DNA of 6,927 nt, taken from the NCBI GenBank assembly GCA_910578745.1, contig CAJTSN010000014.1:7426-14352 (forward strand), given 5' to 3'. The notes under the pieces are model-generated. The model did no database searches. It had not been told where the DNA came from and saw only the letters and a program-made list of their open reading frames with translations. Shown here piece by piece: positions 1 through 6,231 of the stretch. This DNA comes from an uncultured Bacilli bacterium (GTDB lineage Bacteria; Bacillota_I; Bacilli_A; RF39; UBA660). Numbering within the stretch: position 1 is the first letter of the stretch; every line of letters begins with the position of its first letter. Both the position numbers and the translations under genes were made by a program.

Positions 1-1
1 T

Positions 2-1423
2 AAGAAAAGTAAAGATGTTTATGAGCAGATGATGCCTGAACAACCAAAGAAAAAAGAAAGCTTTTCTAAAAAAATTAGTAAATTTTTTCAAAACAATCCA
101 TTATCAAAGAGTGCAAAAAACAAACGTGATATAAATAGACAAGCACTTCTTCTTGATTTTGATGGCGATGATGCAAAAAGAAGTGATATTAAATTAATTT
201 ATGAATATGAAGCAAAATCTCCAGAGGGAAAATTCGTAAAAGGACATTTTGAAGCATTTTCAAAATTAGAAGTACACTCTTTCTTATTGAGTGAAGGGTA
301 TGAAGTTTATAAAATTCATACAAATAGATGGATTGCTTTAAAATATGCAAGTGCTGCTTCAAATAAGAGAAAATTTAAAAACAAGGATTTGATTTTCTTC
401 TTAACCCAATTATCAACTTATTTAAAAGCAGGTATTACTTTGTCTGAAGCTCTTAAAATACTAGCAAGACAGTTTGCTAAGACAAAAGCGTATGAAAATA
501 TTTTCAAATCCATTAATTATGAATTATCTACAGGAGAAAGTTTTTCTTCTGCGCTAGATAAACAAGGAAATTCCTTTCCAAAATTATTGATCAATATGCT
601 TAAAACAGCAGAAATGACAGGATCTCTTCCAGAAGTACTTGATGATATGGCTGAGTATTATACACAAATGGAAGAATCAAGAAGACAAATGGTTACTGCT
701 ATGATGTATCCAACAATAGTAGGATTATTTGCTATAGGTGTTATTACTTTCATCATGGTATATGTTGTACCACAGTTTGTTGATATTTATAATTCTATGG
801 AAGGAACTGAAATACCAGCATTTACAAGAGCTGTAATTAGTTTAAGTGATTTCTTGAAACATTATTTGGCATTTTTATTACTTGGAATTTTACTATTTGC
901 CTTTAGTTTTTACTTTCTATATAAGAAGAATAAAACGTTTAGAAAATATGTTCAATTGGTGGTAATGAAACTTCCAATATTTGGAAATACGATTATTTAC
1001 AGTGAAGTAACAACTTTTACAAAAACATTTGGTTCTTTATTAAGTCATAATGTACCAATTGTTGAATGTATGGATATTTTAGCGAAAATTACAAATAATG
1101 AAATTTATAAGGAGTTAATTTTAAGTGTTGTAGATACTCTTGGTAAAGGTGGTAAAATTTCAGAAGCATTTGATGGACATTGGGCTTTTCCAATTCCTGC
1201 TTATGAAATGATTGTCACTGGTGAGAAAACGGGAGAACTAGCGGAAATGATGACGAAAGTTTCCCTATATTATCAGGACTTACAAAAGAATGCTGTTGCA
1301 CGTATTAAAACATTTATTGAACCAGCTTTGACCGTGTTCTTAGCGGCTTGTACAGGATTAATTGTTCTAGCAATTGTTATTCCAATGTTTAATATGTATA
1401 CTGCTGTTCAAAATATGTCGTAG
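2..1423 (+). CDS. pilC: PilC/GspF-family inner-membrane platform protein of a type IV pilus or type II secretion-like system (5' end probably outside window)
   Basis: The product is the polytopic platform protein that couples a cytoplasmic assembly ATPase to pilin polymerisation. Counting the ATG at 29 as residue 1, a family-typical N-terminal beta stretch lies near 54-97. It is followed by two GspF repeats, about 118-250 (KAGITLSEAL, TAEMTGSLPEVL) and about 322-454 (SHNVPIVECMDIL, TGEKTGELAEMM). Predicted membrane helices are near 228-248, 279-298 and 432-453, the usual three. About 53 lysine-rich residues precede the conserved part. The frame is open to base 2, and neither ATG at 29/32 has a good ribosome binding site although the other genes here do, so I infer that the true start lies upstream. 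Starting at 29 would give 464 residues. A prepilin peptidase follows after 12 bases, so the two form an operon. The family call is secure. Whether the system is a pilus, a competence pseudopilus (ComGB) or a secretion system cannot be told here. Confidence 0.9.
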   Translation, partial: KKSKDVYEQMMPEQPKKKESFSKKISKFFQNNPLSKSAKNKRDINRQALLLDFDGDDAKRSDIKLIYEYEAKSPEGKFVKGHFEAFSKLEVHSFLLSEGYEVYKIHTNRWIALKYASAASNKRKFKNKDLIFFLTQLSTYLKAGITLSEALKILARQFAKTKAYENIFKSINYELSTGESFSSALDKQGNSFPKLLINMLKTAEMTGSLPEVLDDMAEYYTQMEESRRQMVTAMMYPTIVGLFAIGVITFIMVYVVPQFVDIYNSMEGTEIPAFTRAVISLSDFLKHYLAFLLLGILLFAFSFYFLYKKNKTFRKYVQLVVMKLPIFGNTIIYSEVTTFTKTFGSLLSHNVPIVECMDILAKITNNEIYKELILSVVDTLGKGGKISEAFDGHWAFPIPAYEMIVTGEKTGELAEMMTKVSLYYQDLQKNAVARIKTFIEPALTVFLAACTGLIVLAIVIPMFNMYTAVQNMS

Positions 1424-1435
1424 GAGGTTTGCTTT

Positions 1436-2200
1436 ATGGTAGTATATTATGCTTGTGTTATGTTTATATTTGGAGCTTGCTTTGGTTCATTTTACAACGT
1501 TGTAGGATATAGACTGCCACGAGATATGTCTATCATAAAACCTGCATCACATTGTACATCATGTAATCATAAACTAAATATAGGAGATTTATTCCCTATA
1601 TTTAGTTATTTATTTTTAAAAGGAAAATGTAGATACTGTAAAGCAAAAGTGGGATTTTTCTATCCCATTTTTGAAACAGTTACAGGCTTCCTTTTTCTTT
1701 TTTGTTATTTAAAATATGGATTTACCAAAGAATTGTGGATCGCTTTAATTTTTATATCCGCCTCTTTGATTATTATCATTAGTGATTATCAAACTATGAT
1801 CATTCCAGATGAAGTTTTGCTTACAACGCTTATTTTACTAGCTGGCATTTATGGTTTTGGTTTTGGCTTAGAAAAGCTAGGAAGTGTTCTTCTTCATGGA
1901 CTTATTTCTTTTGGACTTATGTTTTTATTAAAACTTTTTGGCGATTTTTTATTTAAGCGAGAGTCCATGGGTGGTGGAGATATCAAGTTAATGTTTATTT
2001 TTGGAATGGTTTTAGGATGGCCAACAGCCATTTTAGCAATTTTCTTTTCTTCTTTTATTGCTCTTCCTGCTTCTTTATTTTTAGTGAGTAAAGAAAATAA
2101 TCATGAAATTCCATTTGGCCCTTTTCTAGTAATAGCCGCTATGATTCTCTTATTATCTGGATTTGATATGAATCAGTTAATATCGATTATGACTTATTAA
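1436..2200 (+). CDS. pilD: Type IV prepilin peptidase / N-methyltransferase (PilD/ComC family)
   Basis: This membrane aspartic protease cleaves the leader of type IV prepilins and, in full-length members, methylates the new N-terminus. The 254-residue protein has the N-terminal methylase-type domain with GSFYNVVGYRLP (17-28) and a four-cysteine zinc site at C40/C43 and C65/C68. The C-terminal peptidase domain has the two expected catalytic aspartates: D117 in SDYQTMIIPD and D182 in GGGDIK. Six to eight hydrophobic segments span the chain. Length and motif order are normal and nothing is missing. The ATG at 1436 is set by an AGGAGG at 1422-1427 that overlaps the stop codon of the preceding pilC-like gene, so translation of the two is probably coupled. 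A strong terminator follows at once, making this the last gene of the operon. No pilin substrate gene is visible in the window. Confidence 0.95.
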   Translation: MVVYYACVMFIFGACFGSFYNVVGYRLPRDMSIIKPASHCTSCNHKLNIGDLFPIFSYLFLKGKCRYCKAKVGFFYPIFETVTGFLFLFCYLKYGFTKELWIALIFISASLIIIISDYQTMIIPDEVLLTTLILLAGIYGFGFGLEKLGSVLLHGLISFGLMFLLKLFGDFLFKRESMGGGDIKLMFIFGMVLGWPTAILAIFFSSFIALPASLFLVSKENNHEIPFGPFLVIAAMILLLSGFDMNQLISIMTY

Positions 2201-2206
2201 ATAGAG

Positions 2207-2231
2207 AATAACTCATATAGAGTTATTTTTT
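2207..2231 (+). terminator. Rho-independent terminator after pilD
   Basis: An 8-bp perfect stem, AATAACTC (2207-2214) with GAGTTATT (2220-2227), closes a 5-base loop and runs into a T tract ending at 2231. It begins seven bases after the pilD stop codon and ends the pilus operon. Confidence 0.85.
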
Positions 2232-2242
2232 ATATGAGAAAA

Positions 2243-2271
2243 GCTACCTTGTTTTGTAAACAGATAGTAGC
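2243..2271 (-). terminator. Imperfect hairpin, possible terminator for the minus-strand small membrane protein gene
   Basis: Outer stem GCTAC (2243-2247) / GTAGC (2267-2271) and inner stem TGTTT (2250-2254) / AAACA (2258-2262) are separated by a small internal loop. On the minus strand the hairpin is followed by TTTT, on the plus strand by CTTTATTT, so it could work weakly either way. It lies about 100 bases beyond the stop of the minus-strand gene ending at 2369. Confidence 0.4.
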
Positions 2272-2309
2272 CTTTATTTACAGTTTAAGAAAAACAAGAT
2301 ATTTCTTTC

Positions 2310-2356
2310 CTGTTTTCCTTTTGCCAAAAGCTTAAATTTCTAGAAAACAGTTTTTT
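2310..2356 (+). repeat. Inverted repeat with nested hairpin followed by a T run
   Basis: CTGTTTTC (2310-2317) and GAAAACAG (2343-2350) are perfect 8-base complements. They enclose a second hairpin, CTTTT (2318-2322) / AAAAG (2326-2330). Six Ts follow on the plus strand (2351-2356), as in a terminator, yet no plus-strand gene ends here because pilD already has its own terminator. It may back up that terminator or end an unrecognised short transcript. The rest of 2232-2368 shows no coding potential that I can support. Confidence 0.4.
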
Positions 2357-2368
2357 CTTACCTTTTCA

Positions 2369-2566
2369 TTACATATGTTTTTTTATTAATTCCTTTTTAT
2401 GAACGATTTTAACGGAATAAATAACAAGTAGGTATACAGTAGTGATTGTTATATATTGTAAGAATAAATAGTCTGTCAGTAAAGAAATAGCAAATAAAAA
2501 AATAGTTAATCCAATTGTACAACTCAATAATAGAAGAAAACAATATACATTCCAATTGATTTTCAT
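2369..2566 (-). CDS. Small two-helix membrane protein of unknown function (65 residues)
   Basis: I do not recognise this protein. It has 65 residues: a short polar N-terminus (MKINWN), two hydrophobic segments near 8-30 and 34-54 joined by a short TDY turn, and a lysine/histidine-rich C-terminal tail (HKKELIKKHM) likely to face the cytoplasm. It is judged real, despite its length, because the start codon has an AAGGGGG ribosome binding site (2574-2580) seven bases away and a well-formed promoter lies upstream at 2592-2619. It is transcribed as a single gene in the same direction as rarA but separated from it by the rarA terminator. It could be a small stress or envelope protein; no function can be assigned. 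Confidence 0.72.
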   Translation of the reverse strand: MKINWNVYCFLLLLSCTIGLTIFLFAISLLTDYLFLQYITITTVYLLVIYSVKIVHKKELIKKHM

Positions 2567-2591
2567 AAAAATTCCCCCTTAAATGAGTTCT

Positions 2592-2619
2592 ATTTTAGCA
2601 CATTTTTCCATTTTGTCAA
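2592..2619 (-). promoter_or_regulatory. Sigma-A-type promoter for the small membrane protein
   Basis: Read on the minus strand, a consensus -35 TTGACA (2619-2614) and a -10 TAAAAT (2597-2592) are separated by 16 bases. A TGC triplet just before the -10 makes it an extended -10. The predicted start site near 2585 leaves a leader of about 20 bases with the AAGGGGG ribosome binding site. Confidence 0.75.
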
Positions 2620-2638
2620 ATTTTGTATAGGAAAGCAT

Positions 2639-2668
2639 AAAAAAACAATTAATTCTTCTGTAATTGTT
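2639..2668 (-). terminator. Rho-independent terminator of rarA
   Basis: On the minus strand, AACAATT (2668-2662) pairs with AATTGTT (2650-2644) around an 11-base loop and runs into seven Ts (2645-2639). The stop codon of rarA (2651-2649) lies inside the structure, so the last codons double as the 5' arm. Confidence 0.75.
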
Positions 2669-3866
2669 CTATTTTATCATATATCTTTTTTAAACTTTCT
2701 TCATATTTAGAAGTTGTCTTTGGCTTATAATATTTTCTATTTTTTAAATTCTCTGGCATATAGGTTTGTTTTACAATTCCATTTGGGTAATCATGGGGAT
2801 ATAAGTAGTCGATGGAGTTTGTTTTAATATGACTAGGAACATTTCCTGTATTTCCTCTTCGTATATCCGAAAGCGCTAAATCAAGAGCAAGATGAGCACT
2901 GTTGGATTTTGGCGAAAGTGCCATTTCTATCACCATAGTTCCTAAAGGAATTCGAGCTTCTGGAAGACCTAAACGTTCACAGGCATGAATACATGCATCT
3001 ACTTTAGGACCAATCGATGGATTCGCAAGACCAATATCTTCATATGCAATTACACTCATTCTTCGATAAATGCTATCTAAATCTTCGGCTTCAATGAGTC
3101 GCGCTAAATAATGAAGAGATGCATTTACATCACTTCCACGAATCGATTTTTGAAATGCAGACAAAACATCATAATAGCCATCTTCATTTTTGTCATGAAA
3201 AAATACAGGTTTTGCATTTACATTTTTAATGACTTCTTTAGTAATATGAAAATCATTTGTCGCATAATAAGCAACTTCTAGTAAATTATAGGCACTACGT
3301 ATATCGCCACTCGATAAAGAGCTTATCATTTTTTTTGCTTCTTCATCTACTTGAATGTCTTTTAAAATGCCAGACTGGATTGCCTTTTGTACAGCGTCTT
3401 CTACTTCATCGCTATTTAGTTCATGTAATTCAAAAATTTGACAACGACTACGAATCGCTGGATTTATTTTATGATATGGGTTTGATGTTGTCATTCCAAT
3501 AAGGGTGATTAATCCATTCTCTAAGTAGGGAAGAAGTAAATCTTGTTTATCTTTATTGAGTCTATGAAGTTCGTCCATAACGACAACCATACCATGATTC
3601 ATTTTGGCTTCCTCAATGACAATATCAAAATCTTTTTTTGTGTGAATCACCGCATTTAGCATTCTATATTTAAGTCCAAGTTCTTTTACAATAGCAATCG
3701 CGATCGTTGTTTTTCCAATCCCCGGTTTTCCATAGAAAATCATAGAAAAAAGACGTTTATTTTTGACTAAATTATAAAGAACTTTTCCTTCACCAACCAA
3801 ATGCTTTTGTCCAATAATGTCTTTTAGGCTCGTCGGTCTTAATTGTATGGCTAATGGCTCATTCAT
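2649..3866 (-). CDS. rarA: RarA/MgsA-family AAA+ ATPase (replication-associated recombination protein)
   Basis: This is a cytoplasmic ATPase related to clamp-loader subunits that acts at stalled replication forks and in repair (RarA in E. coli, MgsA/YrvN in Bacillus, Mgs1/WRNIP1 in eukaryotes). Numbering from the chosen start, the N-terminus has the family opening LAIQLRPTSLKDIIGQKHLVG. Walker A GKPGIGKT is at 46-53, Walker B VVVMDELHR at 94-102, and the sensor-1 region TTSNP near 126-130. The SRC arginine region (139-142) follows. The C-terminal tetramerisation part, from about 233, holds SIRGSD, ARLIEAEDLDSIYRR, YEDIGLANP, SPKSNSAH and PHDYPNG, all RarA signatures. The length of 405 is normal. 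The start at 3866 is preferred over the upstream ATG at 3938 because GAGGAAG lies seven bases before it and homology starts there. It is transcribed divergently from the amidoligase-like gene. Confidence 0.95.
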   Translation of the reverse strand: MNEPLAIQLRPTSLKDIIGQKHLVGEGKVLYNLVKNKRLFSMIFYGKPGIGKTTIAIAIVKELGLKYRMLNAVIHTKKDFDIVIEEAKMNHGMVVVMDELHRLNKDKQDLLLPYLENGLITLIGMTTSNPYHKINPAIRSRCQIFELHELNSDEVEDAVQKAIQSGILKDIQVDEEAKKMISSLSSGDIRSAYNLLEVAYYATNDFHITKEVIKNVNAKPVFFHDKNEDGYYDVLSAFQKSIRGSDVNASLHYLARLIEAEDLDSIYRRMSVIAYEDIGLANPSIGPKVDACIHACERLGLPEARIPLGTMVIEMALSPKSNSAHLALDLALSDIRRGNTGNVPSHIKTNSIDYLYPHDYPNGIVKQTYMPENLKNRKYYKPKTTSKYEESLKKIYDKIEQLQKN

Positions 3867-3885
3867 ATAATCACTTCCTCGTACT

Positions 3886-3894
3886 ATTTTAACA
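3886..3894 (-). promoter_or_regulatory. Probable extended -10 promoter of rarA
   Basis: On the minus strand a TAAAAT (3891-3886) is preceded by TGT, an extended -10. No good -35 is seen 16-18 bases upstream, so TG contacts would have to compensate. The predicted start site near 3879 leaves a leader of only about 13 bases beginning at the ribosome binding site, a spacing mirrored by the divergent gene. Confidence 0.5.
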
Positions 3895-3931
3895 TGTTTT
3901 ATAGAATTATGGCATCTTTTTGCGATTAAAT

Positions 3932-3960
3932 TTGACAAAAAGAAGTGGAATATTTATAAT
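3932..3960 (+). promoter_or_regulatory. Perfect consensus sigma-A promoter of the amidoligase-like gene
   Basis: TTGACA (3932-3937) and TATAAT (3955-3960) are separated by exactly 17 bases. The predicted start site near 3967 gives a leader of about 13 bases containing AGGTGA (3969-3974) before the ATG at 3980. It stands back to back with the rarA promoter. Confidence 0.88.
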
Positions 3961-3979
3961 AACAAAACAGGTGATTCAA

Positions 3980-4864
3980 ATGAACAGGAATGCTCTTATT
4001 GCTTTTTTGGAAGAGGAGTTTCTTCCACGAAAAATTTTAGAAATTCCTTCTTTTGTCAATTTTGGACTTGAAATCGAAATAGAAGGGGTTGATTTCGATA
4101 CTGTAAAAAGATTAATTCGAAATACAACAAAAGATACACGGCATGTAGAAGGAGAAATCTCTTTAAGTGAAAAGGGTGCAGAAATTGTCTCACCCGTTTT
4201 ACAAAATAAAAAAGAAACGTGGAGGCAGTTAAATAAAGTTAGTAAAACACTCCATTTTCTAAGACCAACTTTTGAAGATTGCAGTTTTCAAGTTAACTAT
4301 GATATGGATTTTTTAAAGGATGAAGAAAAATTTTTAAAGTTTATCAAATTATTCATGGCTTATGAAGATGTTCTTTATTTATTTTCTAGAGGAAAAGATG
4401 AAAAACTAAGGACAAGTGCTTTATTATATGCTCAGCCTATTGCAAGAATGATCTATCAAAATGGGAATGTGGAAAGAGAGACTTCTCTTTCGGATTTTGA
4501 ATTTTTAAAAGATAATAAACTTTTTGCTTTATCGTTAAAAGAAAGAGAAAAAAAGCTTATCGAATTTCGAACGCCGAATGGAACCGATGATCTTGTTTTA
4601 TGGCAAAATTATATTATGACATTTTATTCCATGCTTGCTTATGCGAATCATACGACATATGATATAGAGAAAATAAATCTATACTTGAAGGAGTCTTATT
4701 CTTTCTATTTAAATTATAAAAGAAAATTTCCATATGAGAAGATCATGGAATTTGCAACTATGATTTTTCCATCAGAATTCGATCAGCTTTCTTTTTTTAA
4801 ACAATGTGTAATTAATCAAAAAGAAGAGGCAAAGACGTATTTAAAAAAAATGCCACCTATTTAA
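3980..4864 (+). CDS. Amidoligase-like (COOH-NH2 ligase fold) protein, possibly with an altered active site
   Basis: The 294-residue protein resembles the amidoligase family, which is related to glutamine synthetase and glutamate-cysteine ligase and joins carboxyl and amino groups using ATP. Family-like marks in order are FGLEIEIEG (28-36), SLSEKGAEIVSPVL (61-74), and the C-terminal LIEFRTPNGTDDLVLWQNYI (193-212). Between them, where family members usually have a G-x-H-V-H strand, this protein reads CSFQVNYD (101-108). Both histidines thus appear replaced by Q104 and N106, so activity or metal binding may be changed. No signal peptide or membrane helix is seen, so it should be cytoplasmic. The start at 3980 is set by AGGTGA and lies downstream of a perfect promoter; the upstream in-frame ATG at 3920 lies before that promoter and is rejected. 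It forms a single-gene unit. The substrate is unknown. Assignment rests on remembered motif patterns and is moderate. Confidence 0.72.
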   Translation: MNRNALIAFLEEEFLPRKILEIPSFVNFGLEIEIEGVDFDTVKRLIRNTTKDTRHVEGEISLSEKGAEIVSPVLQNKKETWRQLNKVSKTLHFLRPTFEDCSFQVNYDMDFLKDEEKFLKFIKLFMAYEDVLYLFSRGKDEKLRTSALLYAQPIARMIYQNGNVERETSLSDFEFLKDNKLFALSLKEREKKLIEFRTPNGTDDLVLWQNYIMTFYSMLAYANHTTYDIEKINLYLKESYSFYLNYKRKFPYEKIMEFATMIFPSEFDQLSFFKQCVINQKEEAKTYLKKMPPI

Positions 4865-4892
4865 AAAACAGGTTGATTTTATAAAGAATGTA

Positions 4893-4926
4893 AAGAAAGT
4901 AAAATAGGCATCTTTCTTCTTTTTTT
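4893..4926 (+). terminator. Probable rho-independent terminator after the amidoligase-like gene
   Basis: AAGAAAG (4893-4899) pairs with CTTTCTT (4912-4918) around a 12-base loop, with a run of seven Ts at 4920-4926. The stem is AT-rich and so weak. An alternative longer pairing joins AAATAGGCA (4902-4910) to the gene's last codons with a three-base bulge. Either form would separate this gene from the RNA locus downstream. Confidence 0.55.
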
Positions 4927-4950
4927 ACATAAAATAGAGTAATCCTTCAT

Positions 4951-4979
4951 TTGACAAGAAGGGATAATTTTGATAAAAT
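4951..4979 (+). promoter_or_regulatory. Strong promoter of the OLE RNA
   Basis: A consensus TTGACA (4951-4956) and TAAAAT (4974-4979) are separated by 17 bases, with TGA directly before the -10 forming an extended -10. The predicted start is near 4987. The strength of the signal suits an abundant structural RNA, and it shows that the RNA does not depend on the preceding gene. Confidence 0.85.
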
Positions 4980-4986
4980 TTACTTT

Positions 4987-5600
4987 AGTGATTGGCGCAT
5001 TATTCTAGTCACAAAATTTATTATGAGGGCAGGCCTAAAAATCTGTCAAAGGGCATACCTGTGAAACTTCTGGTGCTTGCTTTATACGCCCAGTGTAGGG
5101 TGAGTGCTGGAAGGTAGAATTCTGGGAAACTTATAATGGCATATAGGGGAACCCAGTGTTTGTGGAGACCCATACTTGTTATTGGCCTATACATGAATTC
5201 ATTGACGGACCAGTGACGACTTGGGATTAAACCTACTATGTGGTTAGCGCTACGAGTAGTGTAGCTTGTCTTGCGTGAATGTCTTGGGATAATTGATCTA
5301 AGTAAAAAGAACTGGCCAATTGTTTTTACCTATTGCAATTTGAAATCACATTTGCAAAAAAGAATTAATAATAAATGGCGTGTTTGAGGAAATCTCCTAG
5401 AGTGTAAATAAAATGGGATTGCGGTGTATACTAAGTGGCGATCAAGTTATATATACGGTGACGATATGTTGGAATCTTTAAAGGGGAACCGCACGTGTGG
5501 TAACGCACTGTAGATTCTAGAGAAATTCTACTTGACCTAAGATACAAAGTTTACTGTTTTATAGCCATACACAAATTTATGGGGAAAAATCCCTTTTTTT
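4987..5600 (+). ncRNA. ole: OLE RNA (ornate, large, extremophilic RNA)
   Basis: About 614 bases between a strong promoter and the OapA gene contain no supported protein gene. The core (5041-5280) has about 45% GC by hand count, well above the surrounding genes. OLE RNAs are about 600 nt and typically lie just upstream of oapA; this matches in size and position. Visible helices include GGGC (5051-5054) / GCCC (5088-5091), extended past one mismatch by two pairs. Others are GCTAC (5249-5253) / GTAGC (5261-5265), GTAAAAA (5302-5308) / TTTTTAC (5323-5329) and TGCGGT (5420-5425) / ACCGCA (5488-5493). GTATA (5426-5430) / TATAC (5452-5456) stacks on the last of these. GTGTG (5495-5499) / CGCAC (5504-5508) is capped by the GNRA tetraloop GTAA. 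The RNA is known to form a membrane-associated complex with OapA. Both ends are inferred: the 5' end from the promoter, the 3' end from a short GC hairpin plus T run. I made no covariance search. Confidence 0.88.
5581..5600 (+). terminator. Weak terminator-like hairpin at the OLE/oapA junction
   Basis: GGGG (5581-5584) can pair with TCCC (5590-5593) over an AAAAA loop, including one G-U pair, followed by seven Ts (5594-5600). The four-pair stem is short. It would give partial termination, setting the RNA 3' end while letting some transcripts continue into oapA 18 bases later. An upstream hairpin CCATA (5565-5569) / TATGG (5578-5582) overlaps its first two Gs and competes with it. Confidence 0.45.
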
Positions 5601-5617
5601 GTTCTATGAGGTGTATC

Positions 5618-6223
5618 ATGAAAAAACTAGAAAAGTCCGTTTTAAAGGAAGAAATGAAAAATTTAAAAACAATTACAGAGCGAAAAGAGAGAAAAAATAA
5701 AAAAATAGTGGATATAAATTGGATTTTGAAAATCACACTTCTTGCTTTTACTTTATCCATTGTCTTTTCCTTTCTATGTGAAATTGCTCTTCCAAAAGTC
5801 GATATTGTCGTTGAAATCTTGCTTATTTTCTTATTCATTTTCCTAGGCGTTTTATTTGATATGATTGGGGTTGCTGTCACAAGTGCTGATATAGAACCTT
5901 TTAACTCAATGAGTTCTAGAAAGGTAAAGGGAGCGAAAACAGCCGTAAAACTGATTAAAAAATCTGATAAGGTATCTTCCTTTTGTAATGATGTGATTGG
6001 TGATATTTGTGGGATTATATCAGGGTCAGCTGGTACAATCGTATCTGTGAGTTTATCAAATACATTATCCTTTTCACCTTTACTGACGACCTTAATTACA
6101 ACCGCTTGCATTGCTTCTTTAACAATAGGGGGAAAAGCCTTAGGAAAAAGCTATGCAGTCAATAAAAATAATCTCATTTTATATAAATTCGCAAAATTAG
6201 TCGCCCATTTTCGTAAAGAATAA
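5618..6223 (+). CDS. oapA: OapA, OLE RNA-associated integral membrane protein
   Basis: OapA binds OLE RNA and anchors it at the membrane. Numbered from the chosen start, the 201-residue product opens with a strongly basic segment (about 1-31, many K and R) suited to RNA contact. Four hydrophobic helices follow near 35-58, 61-90, 130-147 and 155-176, with a basic C-terminal tail. The conserved core reads FDMIGVAVTSAD (80-91), KVKGAKTAVKLI (102-113) and SSFCNDVIGDICG (120-132). Within the last, D125 and D129 form the D-x3-D motif known to be important in OapA. The family shows distant resemblance to the DUF21 membrane domain of CorC/CNNM magnesium proteins. The start at 5618 is set by GAGGTG seven bases upstream; the earlier in-frame ATG at 5579 lies inside the predicted hairpin and has no ribosome binding site. 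The gene probably depends on read-through from the OLE promoter, since no separate promoter is apparent. Confidence 0.9.
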   Translation: MKKLEKSVLKEEMKNLKTITERKERKNKKIVDINWILKITLLAFTLSIVFSFLCEIALPKVDIVVEILLIFLFIFLGVLFDMIGVAVTSADIEPFNSMSSRKVKGAKTAVKLIKKSDKVSSFCNDVIGDICGIISGSAGTIVSVSLSNTLSFSPLLTTLITTACIASLTIGGKALGKSYAVNKNNLILYKFAKLVAHFRKE

Positions 6224-6231
6224 CTTTCTAT

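Noticed and set aside
3257..3502. Plus-strand open frame inside rarA
   Set aside because: It is antisense to the conserved Walker B and sensor region of rarA, with no ribosome binding site or promoter of its own.
3867..3938. Longer N-terminus for rarA starting at 3938
   Set aside because: The extra 24 residues precede the family's normal start, span the predicted promoter and lack a ribosome binding site; ATG 3866 has GAGGAAG.
3920..3979. Longer N-terminus for the amidoligase-like protein starting at 3920
   Set aside because: It would start upstream of the perfect promoter that drives the gene; AGGTGA supports the ATG at 3980.
4987..5600. RNase P RNA, tmRNA or ROOL/GOLLD-type RNA as the identity of the non-coding block
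   Set aside because: I see no GAGGAAAGUCC-type core of RNase P, no tRNA-like ends or tag frame of tmRNA, and no tRNA as in GOLLD. The OapA gene directly downstream favours OLE.
5551..6111. Minus-strand open frame of 186 codons opposite oapA
   Set aside because: It lies antisense to a gene with a clear ribosome binding site and family motifs, and its product has no recognisable domain.
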